DNA from: Rhodococcus pseudokoreensis
GTDB lineage: Bacteria > Actinomycetota > Actinomycetes > Mycobacteriales > Mycobacteriaceae
DNA: 64,000 nucleotides
NCBI RefSeq assembly: GCF_017068395.1
Contig: NZ_CP070619.1
Coordinates: 6,324,001 to 6,388,000, forward strand
Direction: 5' to 3'
This document shows, piece by piece, positions 17,226 to 26,679 of this stretch (position 1 is the stretch's first letter; each line of letters starts with the position of its first letter). Under the pieces are notes generated by a model that was not told the DNA's origin, did no database searches, and saw only the letters and a program-made list of their open reading frames with translations. The position numbers and the translations under genes were made by a program.

Positions 17226-18292
17226 GCGCTCTCCTGCGTCTCCGCTGTTGCCGGTCCGACCTGCACCGCCGACCGGAGGAGATGCACCACCATGACGACG
17301 AACGTCACGCACCACACGGTGAATGCACACCACAGTTCGGCACTACCGACCATACCCACGAGCGGAAGGTGGTCCGCCCGGCCCAGGTAGATGCCGGCGA
17401 CCGCGTACATGCCGAGGGGGAAGACGATGCTCCACACGGCGGCGTCGTAGCGCAGCGGCACCTTGTTGGTGATGTGGCGCCACCATCCGGCGGCCACCAG
17501 GACCGGGATCAGCCAGGTCGCGAACGCCCAGAACACCACCGCGAATCCGCCGATGAGCCCACGCGTGGCGTTCACCATCGGCGCGTCCTCCATCTCGACG
17601 ATGCGGGCGCCGGCGAGGACGGTGATCGCACACGCACCCATCGACACCCAGAACGGCGCGGTGAGGTCCTGCGGCCGCAGCGGATACAGCAACATCCGTG
17701 CGGCGACGAAGATCCCCGCCGCGCCGTACAGGCACACCCCGATCGACCAGGAGAAGACGGCGACCACGGCCAGGAACCGGCGGGCGCTGTCGTAGACCGG
17801 TTCGAGGGTCGCGGCGGCCACAGCCACCGATTGGGCGGCGACCACCCAGATGAACCAGGTTCCGTTGGCCCGCGCCACCACCGGACGTTCCGACGTGCCC
17901 AGGACGGCGGTCCACGGGACGACGTAACCGAGCACGATCCAGGTCAGCCCGGCGACGGTGAGCAGCACCGCGGTGGCGGCGTAATGGCCGTCCATCGCAA
18001 GGCGCACACCGAACACGTCGGTCCCGGCGATGAACGTGAAGAAACCGAATCCGCGGCTCGCGTCGGTCAGGTCGCCGACGACCTCACCGCGGTACGCCAC
18101 GATCCGCCAGACCGTGAGGACCACCAGCGTCACGTACGCCGTGCCGCAGACGATCAGCAGCAGAACCGAGAGCACGTCGAAGCCGCTCAGTTTCATACCC
18201 ACCGAGATGATGCCGCTGGCCATGACGATCGCGAAATAGGCCGGGTTCAGACTCCGAACAGAATCGGCGAACCGATCGCGCACGACCGTCAC
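17222..18292 (-). CDS. TDT-family carrier (TehA/Mae1-like C4-dicarboxylate or anion transporter)
   Basis: A 356-residue membrane protein with about ten hydrophobic helices starting at LNPAYFAIVMASGIISVGM, the usual first segment of the tellurite-resistance/dicarboxylate transporter family. TehA-type members are anion channels; Mae1-type members move malate; others export sulfite. The frame is open much further upstream, but a GTG at 18292 overlaps the cupin stop (GTGA) and begins just before helix 1, so I chose it. Substrate is uncertain; the cupin partner hints at a TehA-TehB-like stress pair, but no TehB methyltransferase is present. Confidence 0.85.
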   Translation of the reverse strand: MTVVRDRFADSVRSLNPAYFAIVMASGIISVGMKLSGFDVLSVLLLIVCGTAYVTLVVLTVWRIVAYRGEVVGDLTDASRGFGFFTFIAGTDVFGVRLAMDGHYAATAVLLTVAGLTWIVLGYVVPWTAVLGTSERPVVARANGTWFIWVVAAQSVAVAAATLEPVYDSARRFLAVVAVFSWSIGVCLYGAAGIFVAARMLLYPLRPQDLTAPFWVSMGACAITVLAGARIVEMEDAPMVNATRGLIGGFAVVFWAFATWLIPVLVAAGWWRHITNKVPLRYDAAVWSIVFPLGMYAVAGIYLGRADHLPLVGMVGSAELWCAFTVWCVTFVVMVVHLLRSAVQVGPATAETQESA

Positions 18293-18615
18293 ATGGCGAC
18301 GGTGAGCAGGAACGCGACGTCCTCGATGGCCTCGACGCTGTGCCGGTCCGTCGGGAGGACCAGCAGGTCGCCGGTGGAACCCTTCCACGAGTCCTCGCCG
18401 GCCACGAGGTTCAGTTTGCCGCTGAGAATGAACAGGGTGGCCTCGCCCGGGCTCTCGTGTTCGGCCATCTTCTGGCCCGCGGCCAGGGCGATGACGGTCT
18501 GCCTGAGGCTGCGCCGATGGCCGCCGTACACGGTCTGCGAACTGCGGCCGCTGGACGTCCCGCCCGCCAACTTCAGTTGCTGACGGGCAAGGGCGGTCAG
18601 TGACTTCTTGTCCAT
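18289..18615 (-). CDS. small cupin-domain protein
   Basis: A 108-residue single cupin domain. The core strands run ALAAGQKMAEHESPGEATLFILSG and GDLLVLPTDRHSVEAIED, with His/Glu residues placed as metal ligands in cupin motif 1, and H-S in motif 2. The family includes regulators, dioxygenases and isomerases; nothing narrows it here. The chosen ATG 18615 starts at the first plausible residue; the longer frame has no ribosome site. First gene of the three-gene minus-strand operon, overlapping the carrier gene by 4 nt. Confidence 0.75.
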   Translation of the reverse strand: MDKKSLTALARQQLKLAGGTSSGRSSQTVYGGHRRSLRQTVIALAAGQKMAEHESPGEATLFILSGKLNLVAGEDSWKGSTGDLLVLPTDRHSVEAIEDVAFLLTVAM

Positions 18616-18690
18616 GAGGTGAGTATGAACCACTGCGCGCACCGTCACCCGTCGAATGGGGTAACGGTGCGGTGGCAAACAGGTGGCCGG

Positions 18691-19185
18691 TCAGCGCTTG
18701 GTGTAGGTGATCCAGCGGTACCGGGTGCCGTTCTTCGCCGACGTGAGCCACTCGCCGGTGTCCTGCGGGTGCCAGGACTCGTCGATCGGGGGTGCCCAGG
18801 CGTCGCCGTCGATCGTCACGTCGATCTCGGAGACCAGCAGCTGTGTGGCGAACGGCATTGCCGCCGTGTAGATCTGACCGCCGCCGATGACGCAGACGTC
18901 CTCGTCGGCGAGCGCGAGCGCCGAGGCGATGCCGTCGGCGGCCTCCGCTCCTTCCGCGGCCCAGTCGGGCTGACGGCTGATCACGATGTTGCGCCGTCCC
19001 GGCAGGGGCCGGAATCGTGGGGGCAGCGAGTCCCACGTCCTGCGGCCCATGATCACGGGGTGGCCCTGCGTCACCTTCTTGAAGTACGCCATGTCCTCGG
19101 GGACGTGCCACGGGATCGTGTTGTCGCGGCCGATGACGCCGCCGGCACCCTGCGCCCAGACCAGCTTGACCTGCCGGGCCGCCAC
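18691..19185 (-). CDS. folA: dihydrofolate reductase
   Basis: A 164-residue DHFR that reduces dihydrofolate to tetrahydrofolate with NADPH, refilling the folate pool consumed by ThyA. Recognisable elements are KLVWAQGAGGVIGRDNTIPWHVPEDM (substrate loop with the W-x-x-P-E-D, catalytic acid Glu/Asp), VIMGRRTWDSLP (NADPH site) and VIGGGQIY. It starts with a GTG whose first base is the last base of the thyA stop codon, so the two are translationally coupled. Length is normal (E. coli 159). Confidence 0.96.
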   Translation of the reverse strand: MAARQVKLVWAQGAGGVIGRDNTIPWHVPEDMAYFKKVTQGHPVIMGRRTWDSLPPRFRPLPGRRNIVISRQPDWAAEGAEAADGIASALALADEDVCVIGGGQIYTAAMPFATQLLVSEIDVTIDGDAWAPPIDESWHPQDTGEWLTSAKNGTRYRWITYTKR

Positions 19186-19988
19186 TAGACGGCCACCGGC
19201 GCCTTGATCGCCGGATGGTGCCGGTAGTCGACGATCTCCACGTCCTCGAACGTGTAGTCGAAGATCGAATCCCGCCGGTTCAGTTTCAGCGTCGGATACG
19301 GCAACGGCTCCCGGCTCAACTGCTCGGTGACCTGGTCGACGTGGTTGTCGTAGATGTGGCAGTCGCCACCTGTCCAGATGAAGTCGCCCGGTTCGAGCCC
19401 GGCCTGCTGCGCCACCATGTGGGTGAGCAGCGCGTAGCTCGCGATGTTGAACGGCACGCCGAGGAACATGTCGGCGCTGCGCTGGTACAGCTGGCACGAC
19501 AGCTTGCCGTCCGCGACGTAGAACTGGAAGAACGCGTGGCACGGCGCCAGCGCCATCTGCGGGATGTCGCCGACGTTCCACGCCGACACGATGATGCGAC
19601 GCGAATCCGGGTTCGACTTCAGCGTCTCGATGGTCTGGCTGATCTGGTCGATGTGCTCGCCCGACGGGGTCGGCCAGCTGCGCCACTGCACGCCGTACAC
19701 CGGGCCCAGTTCGCCGTCCGCGTCCGCCCACTCGTCCCAGATCGTGACGCCGTTGTCCTGGAGCCACTTCACGTTGGAATCGCCGCGCAGGAACCACAGC
19801 AGTTCGTAGACGATCGACTTGAGGTGCACCTTCTTCGTGGTGATCAGCGGAAACCCGTCCGCGAGGTTCCAGCGCATCTGATGACCGAAGACGCTCTTCG
19901 TGCCGGTCCCGGTGCGGTCGGCCTTCGGGGTGCCTGTGTCCATGACGAGTCGGAGCAGGTCTTCGTACGGGGTCGGCACAGATGTCAC
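19185..19988 (-). CDS. thyA: thymidylate synthase
   Basis: A 267-residue ThyA that methylates dUMP to dTMP using methylene-tetrahydrofolate. It has the folate/dUMP segments [12 protein letters not shown] and [18 protein letters not shown], the catalytic cysteine in [13 protein letters not shown], and the dUMP-binding [19 protein letters not shown]. coli ThyA is 264 residues. I chose GTG 19988 to match the family N-terminus; another GTG nine bases on is possible. It forms an operon with folA. A conserved palindromic repeat lies in the divergent region toward cobF. Confidence 0.96.
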   Translation of the reverse strand: MTSVPTPYEDLLRLVMDTGTPKADRTGTGTKSVFGHQMRWNLADGFPLITTKKVHLKSIVYELLWFLRGDSNVKWLQDNGVTIWDEWADADGELGPVYGVQWRSWPTPSGEHIDQISQTIETLKSNPDSRRIIVSAWNVGDIPQMALAPCHAFFQFYVADGKLSCQLYQRSADMFLGVPFNIASYALLTHMVAQQAGLEPGDFIWTGGDCHIYDNHVDQVTEQLSREPLPYPTLKLNRRDSIFDYTFEDVEIVDYRHHPAIKAPVAV

Positions 19989-20016
19989 GGTACGAGCATA
20001 GGCGGCTCCGCCACCC

Positions 20017-20056
20017 GTGCGCCTTTCCGGTAGCTGGAGCAACCAGAAAGGCGCAC
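20017..20056. repeat. dispersed palindrome, family A copy 1
   Basis: Arms GTGCGCCTTTCCGGT and ACCAGAAAGGCGCAC (15 bp, one mismatch) around a 10-nt loop. A near-identical palindrome is present at 29003-29042. This copy lies between the divergent genes thyA and cobF, so it cannot be a simple terminator for either; a REP-like element or structured regulatory site is more likely. Confidence 0.75.
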
Positions 20057-20062
20057 GACCGT

Positions 20063-20068
20063 TAGCCT
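20063..20068 (+). promoter_or_regulatory. -10 element of cobF, probably leaderless
   Basis: TAGCCT (TANNNT type) ends 6 nt before the cobF ATG, which places the transcription start at or next to the first base of the start codon. The cobF start has no Shine-Dalgarno. The same CGTTAGCCTG string precedes the downstream glycosylase gene. Confidence 0.55.
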
Positions 20069-20074
20069 GCCCGC

Positions 20075-20815
20075 ATGCGTGAACTCTTTGTGATCGGCAT
20101 CGGCGCCGGCGACCCCGACCAGGTGACGGTCCAGGCGATCAAGGCGATGAACAAGGCGGACGTGTTCTTCGTCATCGGTAAGGGCGACGAGAAGCAGGAC
20201 CTCGTCGATCTCCGCACCGGCATCCTCGAGGAACACGTCACCGGTCCGTACCGCGTCGTGGACATCGTCGATCCGCCGCGCAACCGCACGCCGTCCGACT
20301 ACGAGGGTGTCGTCGACGACTGGCACGAGCGCCGGGCGGCGCTGTTCGAGGCCGAGTTCGCGTCGGAGCCGGGGGTCGGGGCGATCCTCGTATGGGGCGA
20401 CCCGTCGCTGTACGACAGCACGCTGCGGATCGTCGAGCGGGTGCTCGCCCGCGGCAACGTGTCGTTCGACTACTCGGTGATCCCGGGCGTGACCAGCGTG
20501 CAGTCGCTGGCCGCCCAGCATCGGATCGTGCTCAACCGGATCGGCGAACCCGTCCACGTCACCACCGGGCGCCGCCTCGCCGAGGGTCTGCCCGACGGCG
20601 TCGACAACGCGGTGGTCATGCTCGACGCCCACTGCACGTTCACGCAGGTCCCCGGCGACGACGTCCAGATCTGGTGGGGCGCCTACCTGGGCACCCCCGA
20701 CGAGGTGCTGATCTCCGGTCGCCTCCGGGACGTCGAGGACGAGATCCAGCGGGTGCGCGCCGAACTGCGCGAACGCAAGGGCTGGATCATGGACACCTAC
20801 CTCCTCCGCAGGTGA
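20075..20815 (+). CDS. cobF: precorrin-6A synthase (deacetylating)
   Basis: A 246-residue SAM-dependent methyltransferase of the tetrapyrrole methylase fold. CobF methylates C-1 and removes acetate in aerobic cobalamin synthesis. The N-terminal [32 protein letters not shown] is the family glycine-rich SAM loop with the CobF-specific start. [11 protein letters not shown] and [15 protein letters not shown] are the second and third family motifs. Length is normal (about 250). Other cob genes are not nearby. The stop codon lies inside the left arm of the palindrome at 20812-20851. Confidence 0.93.
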   Translation: MRELFVIGIGAGDPDQVTVQAIKAMNKADVFFVIGKGDEKQDLVDLRTGILEEHVTGPYRVVDIVDPPRNRTPSDYEGVVDDWHERRAALFEAEFASEPGVGAILVWGDPSLYDSTLRIVERVLARGNVSFDYSVIPGVTSVQSLAAQHRIVLNRIGEPVHVTTGRRLAEGLPDGVDNAVVMLDAHCTFTQVPGDDVQIWWGAYLGTPDEVLISGRLRDVEDEIQRVRAELRERKGWIMDTYLLRR

Positions 20816-20851
20816 GTGGGAAAGTGTGGAGGAGCACACTTTCTCGCTCAC
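20812..20851. repeat. palindrome of a second family (terminator or REP-like)
   Basis: Arms GTGAGTGGGAAAGTGTG and CACACTTTCTCGCTCAC (17 bp, two mismatches) around a 6-nt loop. The left arm includes the cobF stop codon and the right arm ends 8 bp before the -10 of the next gene. It may serve as the cobF terminator. The sequence differs from the A-family palindromes. Confidence 0.7.
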
Positions 20852-20858
20852 ATGCCGT

Positions 20859-20864
20859 TAGCCT
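20859..20864 (+). promoter_or_regulatory. -10 element of the glycosylase gene, probably leaderless
   Basis: TAGCCT again ends 6 nt before an ATG (20871). A GGGG run lies in the gap but is too close for normal ribosome binding. The arrangement duplicates that of cobF. Confidence 0.55.
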
Positions 20865-20870
20865 GGGGAC

Positions 20871-21737
20871 ATGCCCGAGCTGCCCGAGGTGGAGGCGTTA
20901 GCCGAGTTCCTGCGTGAACACGCCGTGGGAGCGGTCGTCGGCCGGGTGGACGTGGCGGCCCTGAGCGTGCTGAAGACGTTCGACCCCCCGATCACGGCCC
21001 TGCAGGGCCGCGACGTCACGGGTGCCGCCCGGTTCGGCAAGCACCTCGCACTCGACTGCTCCGGGTTGTGGCTCGTCACCCACCTGTCGCGTGGGGGCTG
21101 GTTGCGCTGGACCGACAATCCGTCGGCGGCGCCGCCGAAACCGGGGAAGGGACCGCTGGCGCTGCGGGTGCACTTCTTCACCCCGGAGGGGGCGACGCCG
21201 GCGTTCGACCTGACCGAGGCCGGCACGAAGAAGCGGCTCGCGGTGTGGCTGGTGCACGACCCTCGGGAGGTGGAGGGGATAGCCCGGCTCGGGCCCGACG
21301 CCCTCGCCGTCACCGAACCCGAGTTCGCGGCGCTGCTGTCCACCACGTCGGCGCGGATCAAGAATGGGCTCGTCGACCAGTCGCTGCTCGCCGGCGTCGG
21401 TAACGCCTACTCCGACGAAATCCTGCACACTGCAAAGATTTCCCCCTTCGCGACGTCGCGCACCCTGCCGGAAGACCAGGTGCACGTGCTGTATGGCGCG
21501 ATGCGGTCCGTGCTCACCGACGCCGTCGAGAGGTCGCTCGGTCAGGACGCGGCGCGGCTGAAGGGGGAGAAGCGATCCGGGATGCGCGTCCACGCCCGGA
21601 CCGGCCTGCCCTGCCCCGTCTGCGGTGACACCGTCCGGGAAGTGTCGTTCGCGGAGAAGTCTTTTCAGTACTGCGCGACGTGTCAGACCGGAGGCAAGGT
21701 GCTCGCCGACCGCCGGATGTCGCGGCTGCTGAAGTAG
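20871..21737 (+). CDS. Fpg/Nei-family DNA glycosylase/AP lyase
   Basis: A 288-residue base-excision repair enzyme that removes oxidised bases and nicks the abasic site. Start MPELPEVE provides the catalytic N-terminal Pro2 and Glu3. The helix-2-turn-helix region contains [23 protein letters not shown] with the conserved Asn. The C-terminal zinc finger has paired cysteines CPVC...CATC around residues 244-270, followed by the DNA-binding RRMSRLL. Whether it prefers 8-oxoG (Fpg) or oxidised pyrimidines (Nei) cannot be told from sequence alone. Length is normal for the family. Confidence 0.92.
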   Translation: MPELPEVEALAEFLREHAVGAVVGRVDVAALSVLKTFDPPITALQGRDVTGAARFGKHLALDCSGLWLVTHLSRGGWLRWTDNPSAAPPKPGKGPLALRVHFFTPEGATPAFDLTEAGTKKRLAVWLVHDPREVEGIARLGPDALAVTEPEFAALLSTTSARIKNGLVDQSLLAGVGNAYSDEILHTAKISPFATSRTLPEDQVHVLYGAMRSVLTDAVERSLGQDAARLKGEKRSGMRVHARTGLPCPVCGDTVREVSFAEKSFQYCATCQTGGKVLADRRMSRLLK

Positions 21738-21762
21738 GCGCGGGCGTACACGCGTGCCCGCA

Positions 21763-21768
21763 TATAGT
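21763..21768 (+). promoter_or_regulatory. -10 element of purT, probably leaderless
   Basis: TATAGT lies 7 nt before the purT ATG, so transcription should begin at the start codon. No Shine-Dalgarno is visible. A GCGGGC/GCCCGC hairpin (21740-21761) just upstream may end the preceding transcript. Confidence 0.6.
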
Positions 21769-21775
21769 TGTGACC

Positions 21776-22987
21776 ATGCGTGAACAGGCACCCGGACGGT
21801 TCGGTACCCCTCTGACGGCAGGCGCGACCCGCGTCATGCTGCTCGGGTCGGGTGAGCTGGGCAAGGAAGTGATCATCGCCCTCCAGCGGCTGGGGGTCGA
21901 GGTGATCGCCGTCGACCGTTACGACAACGCGCCGGGCCATCAGGTGGCGCACCGCGCGCACACGATCGACATGAGCGACCCGGAGGCGCTGTTGCGGCTC
22001 GTCGACGCCGAAAAGCCGCACTTCGTGGTCCCCGAGATCGAGGCCATCGCCACCGATGCGCTGGCCACGGTCGAGGAGCGCGGCGCCGCGGTCGTGGTGC
22101 CCACCGCGCGGGCGACGCAGCTGACCATGAACCGTGAGGGAATCCGCCGTCTCGCCGCGGAGGAACTGGGACTGCCCACGTCGCCGTACGAGTTCGCCGA
22201 ATCGCTCGACGAGGTCCGGGCGGCCACCGAACGCATCGGCTTTCCCTGCGTGATCAAGCCGGTGATGTCTTCGTCCGGGAAGGGGCAGTCGACGGTGCGC
22301 GCCGCCGGCGACGTCGAGAAGGCCTGGGACTACGCGCTCGCGGGCGGCCGCGTCAATTACGGCCGCGTCATTGTGGAGGGGTTCGTCGACTTCGACTACG
22401 AGATCACCCAACTCACCGTCCGGGCGATCGGCGGCGACGGCGAGGTGGGCACCTTCTTCTGCGAGCCGATCGGGCACCTGCAGGATTCGGGTGACTACGT
22501 GGAGTCGTGGCAGCCGCAGCCGATGAGCGACACGGCGCTGGCCCGCTCGCGCGAGGTGGCCGAGAAGGTGACGTCGGCGCTTGGCGGGCGCGGGATCTTC
22601 GGGGTCGAACTGTTCGTGACGGGCGACGACGTGTACTTCTCCGAGGTCAGCCCCCGCCCGCACGACACGGGGCTCGTCACCCTTCGGACGCAACGACTCT
22701 CGGAATTCGAACTGCATGCCCGCGCGATCCTCGGGCTGCCCGTCGACACCACCCTCACGGCACCCGGTGCGTCCGCGGTGATCTACGGCAAACTCGATGC
22801 CGCCGGGATCGGCTTCGAGGGTGTCGCCGACGCGATGGCCGTCCCCGAGACCGACCTGCGGCTGTTCGGCAAGCCGGAGAGCTTCGCGCGGAGGCGGATG
22901 GGCGTCGCCGTGTCCACGGGGCCGGACGTCGAGACCGCGCGCAGCCGCGCGCGGGAGGCGGCGTCCCGCGTCGAGCCCGTCGCGTGA
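21776..22987 (+). CDS. purT: formate-dependent phosphoribosylglycinamide formyltransferase 2
   Basis: A 403-residue ATP-grasp enzyme that makes formyl-GAR from GAR, formate and ATP in purine synthesis. The N-terminal Rossmann-like part has [24 protein letters not shown]. The ATP-grasp region includes [15 protein letters not shown] and [15 protein letters not shown] [16 protein letters not shown]. Length matches E. coli PurT (392). ATG 21776 fits the family start; the longer frame overlaps the glycosylase. The stop overlaps the GTG of the DUF456 gene (GTGA). Confidence 0.95.
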   Translation: MREQAPGRFGTPLTAGATRVMLLGSGELGKEVIIALQRLGVEVIAVDRYDNAPGHQVAHRAHTIDMSDPEALLRLVDAEKPHFVVPEIEAIATDALATVEERGAAVVVPTARATQLTMNREGIRRLAAEELGLPTSPYEFAESLDEVRAATERIGFPCVIKPVMSSSGKGQSTVRAAGDVEKAWDYALAGGRVNYGRVIVEGFVDFDYEITQLTVRAIGGDGEVGTFFCEPIGHLQDSGDYVESWQPQPMSDTALARSREVAEKVTSALGGRGIFGVELFVTGDDVYFSEVSPRPHDTGLVTLRTQRLSEFELHARAILGLPVDTTLTAPGASAVIYGKLDAAGIGFEGVADAMAVPETDLRLFGKPESFARRRMGVAVSTGPDVETARSRAREAASRVEPVA

Positions 22988-23466
22988 GTCCGAGCGCAGA
23001 AGTTCTTGTCGGCCTGGCCATCGTGGTCGGGCTCGTCGGGATCGTCATCCCGATCCTGCCCGGAACGATCCTCATCTTCGCGGCAATCCTGGTGTGGGCC
23101 ATCATGACCGGCGGTGCGACGGCGTGGACGGTGTTCGCGGTCGCCGCGCTGTTCCTGGTGATCAGCGGCGTCGTCAAATACACCTGGCCCGGCAAGCGGA
23201 TGCGCACCGCCGGCGTCCCCAACGTGTCGCTGATCGTCGGTGGACTGCTCGGGATCGTCGGGTTCTTCGTCGTTCCCGTGGTGGGATTGTTCCTCGGGTT
23301 CATCGCGGGAACGTATGTCGCCGAGCTGTACCGGTTGCGTGCCCACAACCGGGCGTGGGCGTCGACGTGGCACGCCTGCAAGGCCGTCGGACTGTCGATG
23401 CTGATCGAACTGCTCGGCGCCCTGCTCGCCTCGGGGGTGTGGCTGACCGCGGTGGTCGCGACGTAG
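22984..23466 (+). CDS. DUF456 membrane protein
   Basis: A 160-residue inner-membrane protein with four to five hydrophobic helices separated by glycine-rich turns. The start [36 protein letters not shown] is the typical DUF456 signature (glycine-zipper-like). Function is unknown. It starts with GTG overlapping the purT stop by 4 nt, so it is translationally coupled to purT. Confidence 0.85.
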   Translation: MSPSAEVLVGLAIVVGLVGIVIPILPGTILIFAAILVWAIMTGGATAWTVFAVAALFLVISGVVKYTWPGKRMRTAGVPNVSLIVGGLLGIVGFFVVPVVGLFLGFIAGTYVAELYRLRAHNRAWASTWHACKAVGLSMLIELLGALLASGVWLTAVVAT

Positions 23467-23562
23467 GTCGCCGAAATCGTCGCCGGGGGTATCCAGGAGC
23501 GACCTCCACCTGCGATGATGAAACGCGGATGTTGATCTTCCCGGCTAGCGGAGGAATGCGCC

Positions 23563-24327
23563 GTGAACAAGAAGACGACCTGGATCCTGGCCCCGCTCGC
23601 TGCCGCGACCCTCGCACTGAGTGGCTGCGGCAACGACTCGTCCGACTCGTCCGCGCCGAGCGCCACCAGCGCCGCGGAGACCACGAGTAGCGGCGAAGCG
23701 GCGCCCGCGTCGAACATGATGGAGAAGATTCCGTCACCCTTCGTGATGACCCCGCAGATGGACCCGACGTACGTCGGGTCGGTCGACGGGACCGACGCGT
23801 ACATCGCGCTGGCCAGGTCGGGCGACGAGATGGTCGCCTTCCTGTGCGACGGCGACGAGATGTGGACGTGGATGACCGGCACGATGGACGGCGACAAGGC
23901 GTCGATGTCGTCGCCGGACGGAGCAACGCTCACCGCGTCGATGAGCGACGGCACCGTGACGGGGCAGGTCAGCGCGCCGGGCATGCCTGACAAGGCGTTC
24001 ACGGCCAAACCGGTCGGCGCGGAGGACGGGCTGTTCCGGGCAACCACCAACCACGACGGCACCGACTACACCCTCGGCTGGATCATGACCCCCGACGGCG
24101 TCCGGGGGCTCGAACGGCAGGCCAACGGATCGACCACCGGTGGCATTGCCGTCGACCGGAACGGCGACGACATGGACGACCGGCAGCGGGAGCGGCGGCA
24201 GGAACGCCGGGAGCAGCTGGACTGCGGCGAGATGACCAACTACAACACGTGGCTGGTGGCGCAACCGCAGACTCCGCCGGTGGCGGAGATGGTGTCGATG
24301 AACAGCATGCAGATGGAAGGCTGCTGA
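23563..24327 (+). CDS. lipoprotein of unknown function
   Basis: A 254-residue exported lipoprotein. Residues 1-21 form a signal with lipobox LSGC, so the mature protein is lipid-anchored at the outer face of the membrane. A Ser/Ala/Thr-rich linker follows, then a domain with repeated short beta strands (DPTYVGSVDGTDAYIALARSGDEMVAFLCDG) and a charged Arg/Glu stretch near residue 210, ending in a Cys. GGAGGA lies 9 nt before the GTG start. No catalytic motif is recognised. Confidence 0.8.
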   Translation: MNKKTTWILAPLAAATLALSGCGNDSSDSSAPSATSAAETTSSGEAAPASNMMEKIPSPFVMTPQMDPTYVGSVDGTDAYIALARSGDEMVAFLCDGDEMWTWMTGTMDGDKASMSSPDGATLTASMSDGTVTGQVSAPGMPDKAFTAKPVGAEDGLFRATTNHDGTDYTLGWIMTPDGVRGLERQANGSTTGGIAVDRNGDDMDDRQRERRQERREQLDCGEMTNYNTWLVAQPQTPPVAEMVSMNSMQMEGC

Positions 24328-24342
24328 CACGGGGCGTGCGTG

Positions 24343-25098
24343 CTAGCAGCGTCCGCCCGGAGTGTCGCAGCGGTACCACGCACGCGCGTTGCCGCCCATG
24401 ACCTTGTCGAAGTCGTCGCCGACCGCGTCCGCGACGATGTCGATGTCGCTGTCCTGGAACACTCTTCGGGCTCGGCTGCCCGGTAGGTCGGTGCCGAACA
24501 TCAGCGCCTCGGGGTTGACGGCGTGGATCTTGCGCAGCACGTCGCCGACGTTCTCGATGGTGGTCCGCCCGAACCCGGTGGCCTTCACCCGGACACCCCG
24601 GTCGACGAGATCGAGGAGGTAGGGCAGGCCCCGCGTCGACATCCCCAGGTGGTCGATGCACACGGCGGGCAGCTTGGCGAACACCGGCTCGAGCGACAAC
24701 AGCAGCGTGGCGTCCACGTAGAACTCGGCGTGCCAGCCCGCCAGCTCGTACGCCCGCAGGGCCTGCTTGGTGAGGAGTTTCACGTCGGTCGCGCTGCGCC
24801 GAAGGTTGAACCGGACGGCCCGGACCCCGGCGCGGTCGAGTTCGAGGATGCTCTCGTCGGTGGTGTCGAGTTCCATCTGGGTGACACCCACCCAGCTGGG
24901 GCCGAGCTCGGCGAGCGCGGCTTTCAGGTAGTTCTGATCGGTGCCCTGGTACGAGGCCGTGACGACGGCGCCGCCGTCCACACCAAAGCCTTCCGTGCGC
25001 GCCCGGTAGTCGGCGACGGTGAACGGCTCCGGAAGGTAGCCGTGGTTCTCGACCACCGGGAACCGGGGATCGATGATGTGAACGTGGGCGTCAAACAC
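24343..25098 (-). CDS. amidohydrolase-2 family metal-dependent hydrolase
   Basis: A 251-residue TIM-barrel hydrolase. It opens with the metal-binding FDAHVHI motif. CIDHLG near residue 147 and the MFGTDLPG aspartate near residue 203 complete the active-site set of the amidohydrolase-2 (TIM-barrel lactonase/decarboxylase) group. A catabolic lactonase or decarboxylase is likely, but no pathway neighbours are present. It converges with the lipoprotein gene, 15 bp between stops. Confidence 0.85.
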   Translation of the reverse strand: MFDAHVHIIDPRFPVVENHGYLPEPFTVADYRARTEGFGVDGGAVVTASYQGTDQNYLKAALAELGPSWVGVTQMELDTTDESILELDRAGVRAVRFNLRRSATDVKLLTKQALRAYELAGWHAEFYVDATLLLSLEPVFAKLPAVCIDHLGMSTRGLPYLLDLVDRGVRVKATGFGRTTIENVGDVLRKIHAVNPEALMFGTDLPGSRARRVFQDSDIDIVADAVGDDFDKVMGGNARAWYRCDTPGGRC

Positions 25099-25197
25099 GA
25101 CTCATATCCTGCCTTGTGCGGGCGACGGCGCGGGACTTCGCGTCGGCATTCGGGGTGAGCCTCGCCGCCATCCGGACACACCTGGGCCGAGACGACG

Positions 25198-25227
25198 GAA
25201 GGGAACCTCCCGCGGGAGGTTCCCTTC
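25198..25227 (-). terminator. perfect palindrome downstream of fprA
   Basis: A perfect 30-nt palindrome with 15-bp arms (GAAGGGAACCTCCCG) and no spacer. It ends 16 bp from the fprA stop and lies before the next minus-strand gene. Strong hairpins without a U-tract are the usual actinobacterial form, so I read it as the fprA terminator. Confidence 0.75.
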
Positions 25228-25243
25228 GCACCGAACCGGAAGA

Positions 25244-26635
25244 TCAGGCCTTGTCGGGCTCGCTGGCCTTGAGCATGTCCTCACGCTCGACGACCTTGAT
25301 TCGCTCACGGCCCTCGGGCTCGCCCAGGCTGCGCTCGTGCGCGTCGAGGCGGTACCAGCCCTGCCAGGTGGTGTAGGGGACCTGCTTGCCCTCGAGGAAC
25401 TCGATGATCGCGTCCTCGCCCGGGTTCGCGGGCTCGGGGAAGCCGGTCCGGTCCTCGAGCAGGTTCGCGACGGTCTCGTTCGCGTCGCCCTTGGTGTGGC
25501 CGATCAGGCCGACCGGGCCGCGCTTGATCCAGCCGGTGACGTAGGTGGCCGGCATGAACCGGTCGTTGCCCTCGGCGGTGTCGTCGGAGATGACGCGTCC
25601 GGCCTCGTTCGGCACCGTGCCCGCCTGCTCGTCGAACGGGAGCTTCGCGATGTTCTGCGACAGGTAACCCACGGCGCGGTACACGGCCTGGACGTCCCAG
25701 TCGTTGAACTTGCCGGTGCCCTTGACGTTGCCGGTGCCGTCGAGCTGGGTGCGCTCGGTGCGCAGGCCGACGACCTTGCCGTCCTCGCCGAGCACCTCGG
25801 TGGGCGATTCGAAGAAGTGCAGGAACAGCTTGTGCGGGCGGTTGCCCACGTCGCGGATGGCCCAGTCCTGCAGGGTGTTGGCGACCATGTCGACCTGCTT
25901 GGAGTTGCGGCGCGCCTGCTCGGAGCCCTCGTCGTAGTCGATGTCCTCGGGATCGACGATGACCTCGATCGTCGGCGAGTGATCGAGTTCACGCAGCTCA
26001 AGGGGGGTGAACTTGGCCTGTGCAGGTCCGCGGCGGCCGAACACGTGGACCTCGACGGCCTTGTTGCCCTTGAGTCCCTCGTAGACGTTGGCGGGGATCT
26101 CCGTAGGCAGCAGTTCGTCGCCGGTCTTGGCGAGGACGCGCGCGATGTCGAGGGCGACGTTGCCGACACCGAGGACGGCGACCTTCTCGGCCTCGAGGGG
26201 CCAGGTGCGCGGGACGTCGGGGTGACCGTCGTACCAGGAGACGAAGTCGGCGGCGCCGTAGCTGCCGTCGAGCTCGATGCCCGGGATGTTGAGGGCGCGG
26301 TCGGCGTTGGCGCCGGTGGAGAAGATCACCGCGTCGTAGAAGCTGTGCAGGTCTTCGAGGGTGATGTCGCTGCCGTAGTCGATATTGCCCAGCAGGCGGA
26401 CCGACGGCTTGTCGAGCACCTTGTGCAGGGCGGTGATGATGCCCTTGATGCGCGGGTGGTCGGGGGCGACGCCGTACCGGATCAGACCGAAGGGGGCAGG
26501 CATCCGCTCGAAGAGGTCGATGCTGATCCCGCCGTCAGACGCGGCATCGGATTTCATGAGTGCGTCGGCTGCGTAGATACCGGCGGGGCCGGCACCCACG
26601 ATTGCAACGCGCAACGGACGTGTCTGATCAGTCAT
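25244..26635 (-). CDS. fprA: ferredoxin/adrenodoxin-type NADP+ reductase FprA
   Basis: A 463-residue FAD/NADPH enzyme of the adrenodoxin-reductase type, which passes electrons from NADPH to ferredoxins. The FAD site RVAIVGAGPAGIYAADAL is at the N-terminus; RYGVAPDHPRIK, NADP-binding GVGNVALDIARVL near residue 155, and YVTGWIKRGPVGLIGHTKGDA follow as in M. tuberculosis FprA (456 residues). Plausible partners are P450 or Fe-S ferredoxins elsewhere. A weak IdeR-like sequence lies upstream. Confidence 0.95.
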   Translation of the reverse strand: MTDQTRPLRVAIVGAGPAGIYAADALMKSDAASDGGISIDLFERMPAPFGLIRYGVAPDHPRIKGIITALHKVLDKPSVRLLGNIDYGSDITLEDLHSFYDAVIFSTGANADRALNIPGIELDGSYGAADFVSWYDGHPDVPRTWPLEAEKVAVLGVGNVALDIARVLAKTGDELLPTEIPANVYEGLKGNKAVEVHVFGRRGPAQAKFTPLELRELDHSPTIEVIVDPEDIDYDEGSEQARRNSKQVDMVANTLQDWAIRDVGNRPHKLFLHFFESPTEVLGEDGKVVGLRTERTQLDGTGNVKGTGKFNDWDVQAVYRAVGYLSQNIAKLPFDEQAGTVPNEAGRVISDDTAEGNDRFMPATYVTGWIKRGPVGLIGHTKGDANETVANLLEDRTGFPEPANPGEDAIIEFLEGKQVPYTTWQGWYRLDAHERSLGEPEGRERIKVVEREDMLKASEPDKA

Positions 26636-26679
26636 CTGGAGCGAACTACCTTCTGAAGGGCGGACAACGAAACCTCAGC

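Noticed and set aside
17222..19111. 629-codon reading of the TDT carrier
   Set aside because: The upstream 270 codons overlap the cupin and folA genes in another frame. A GTG that overlaps the cupin stop starts exactly before the first membrane helix.
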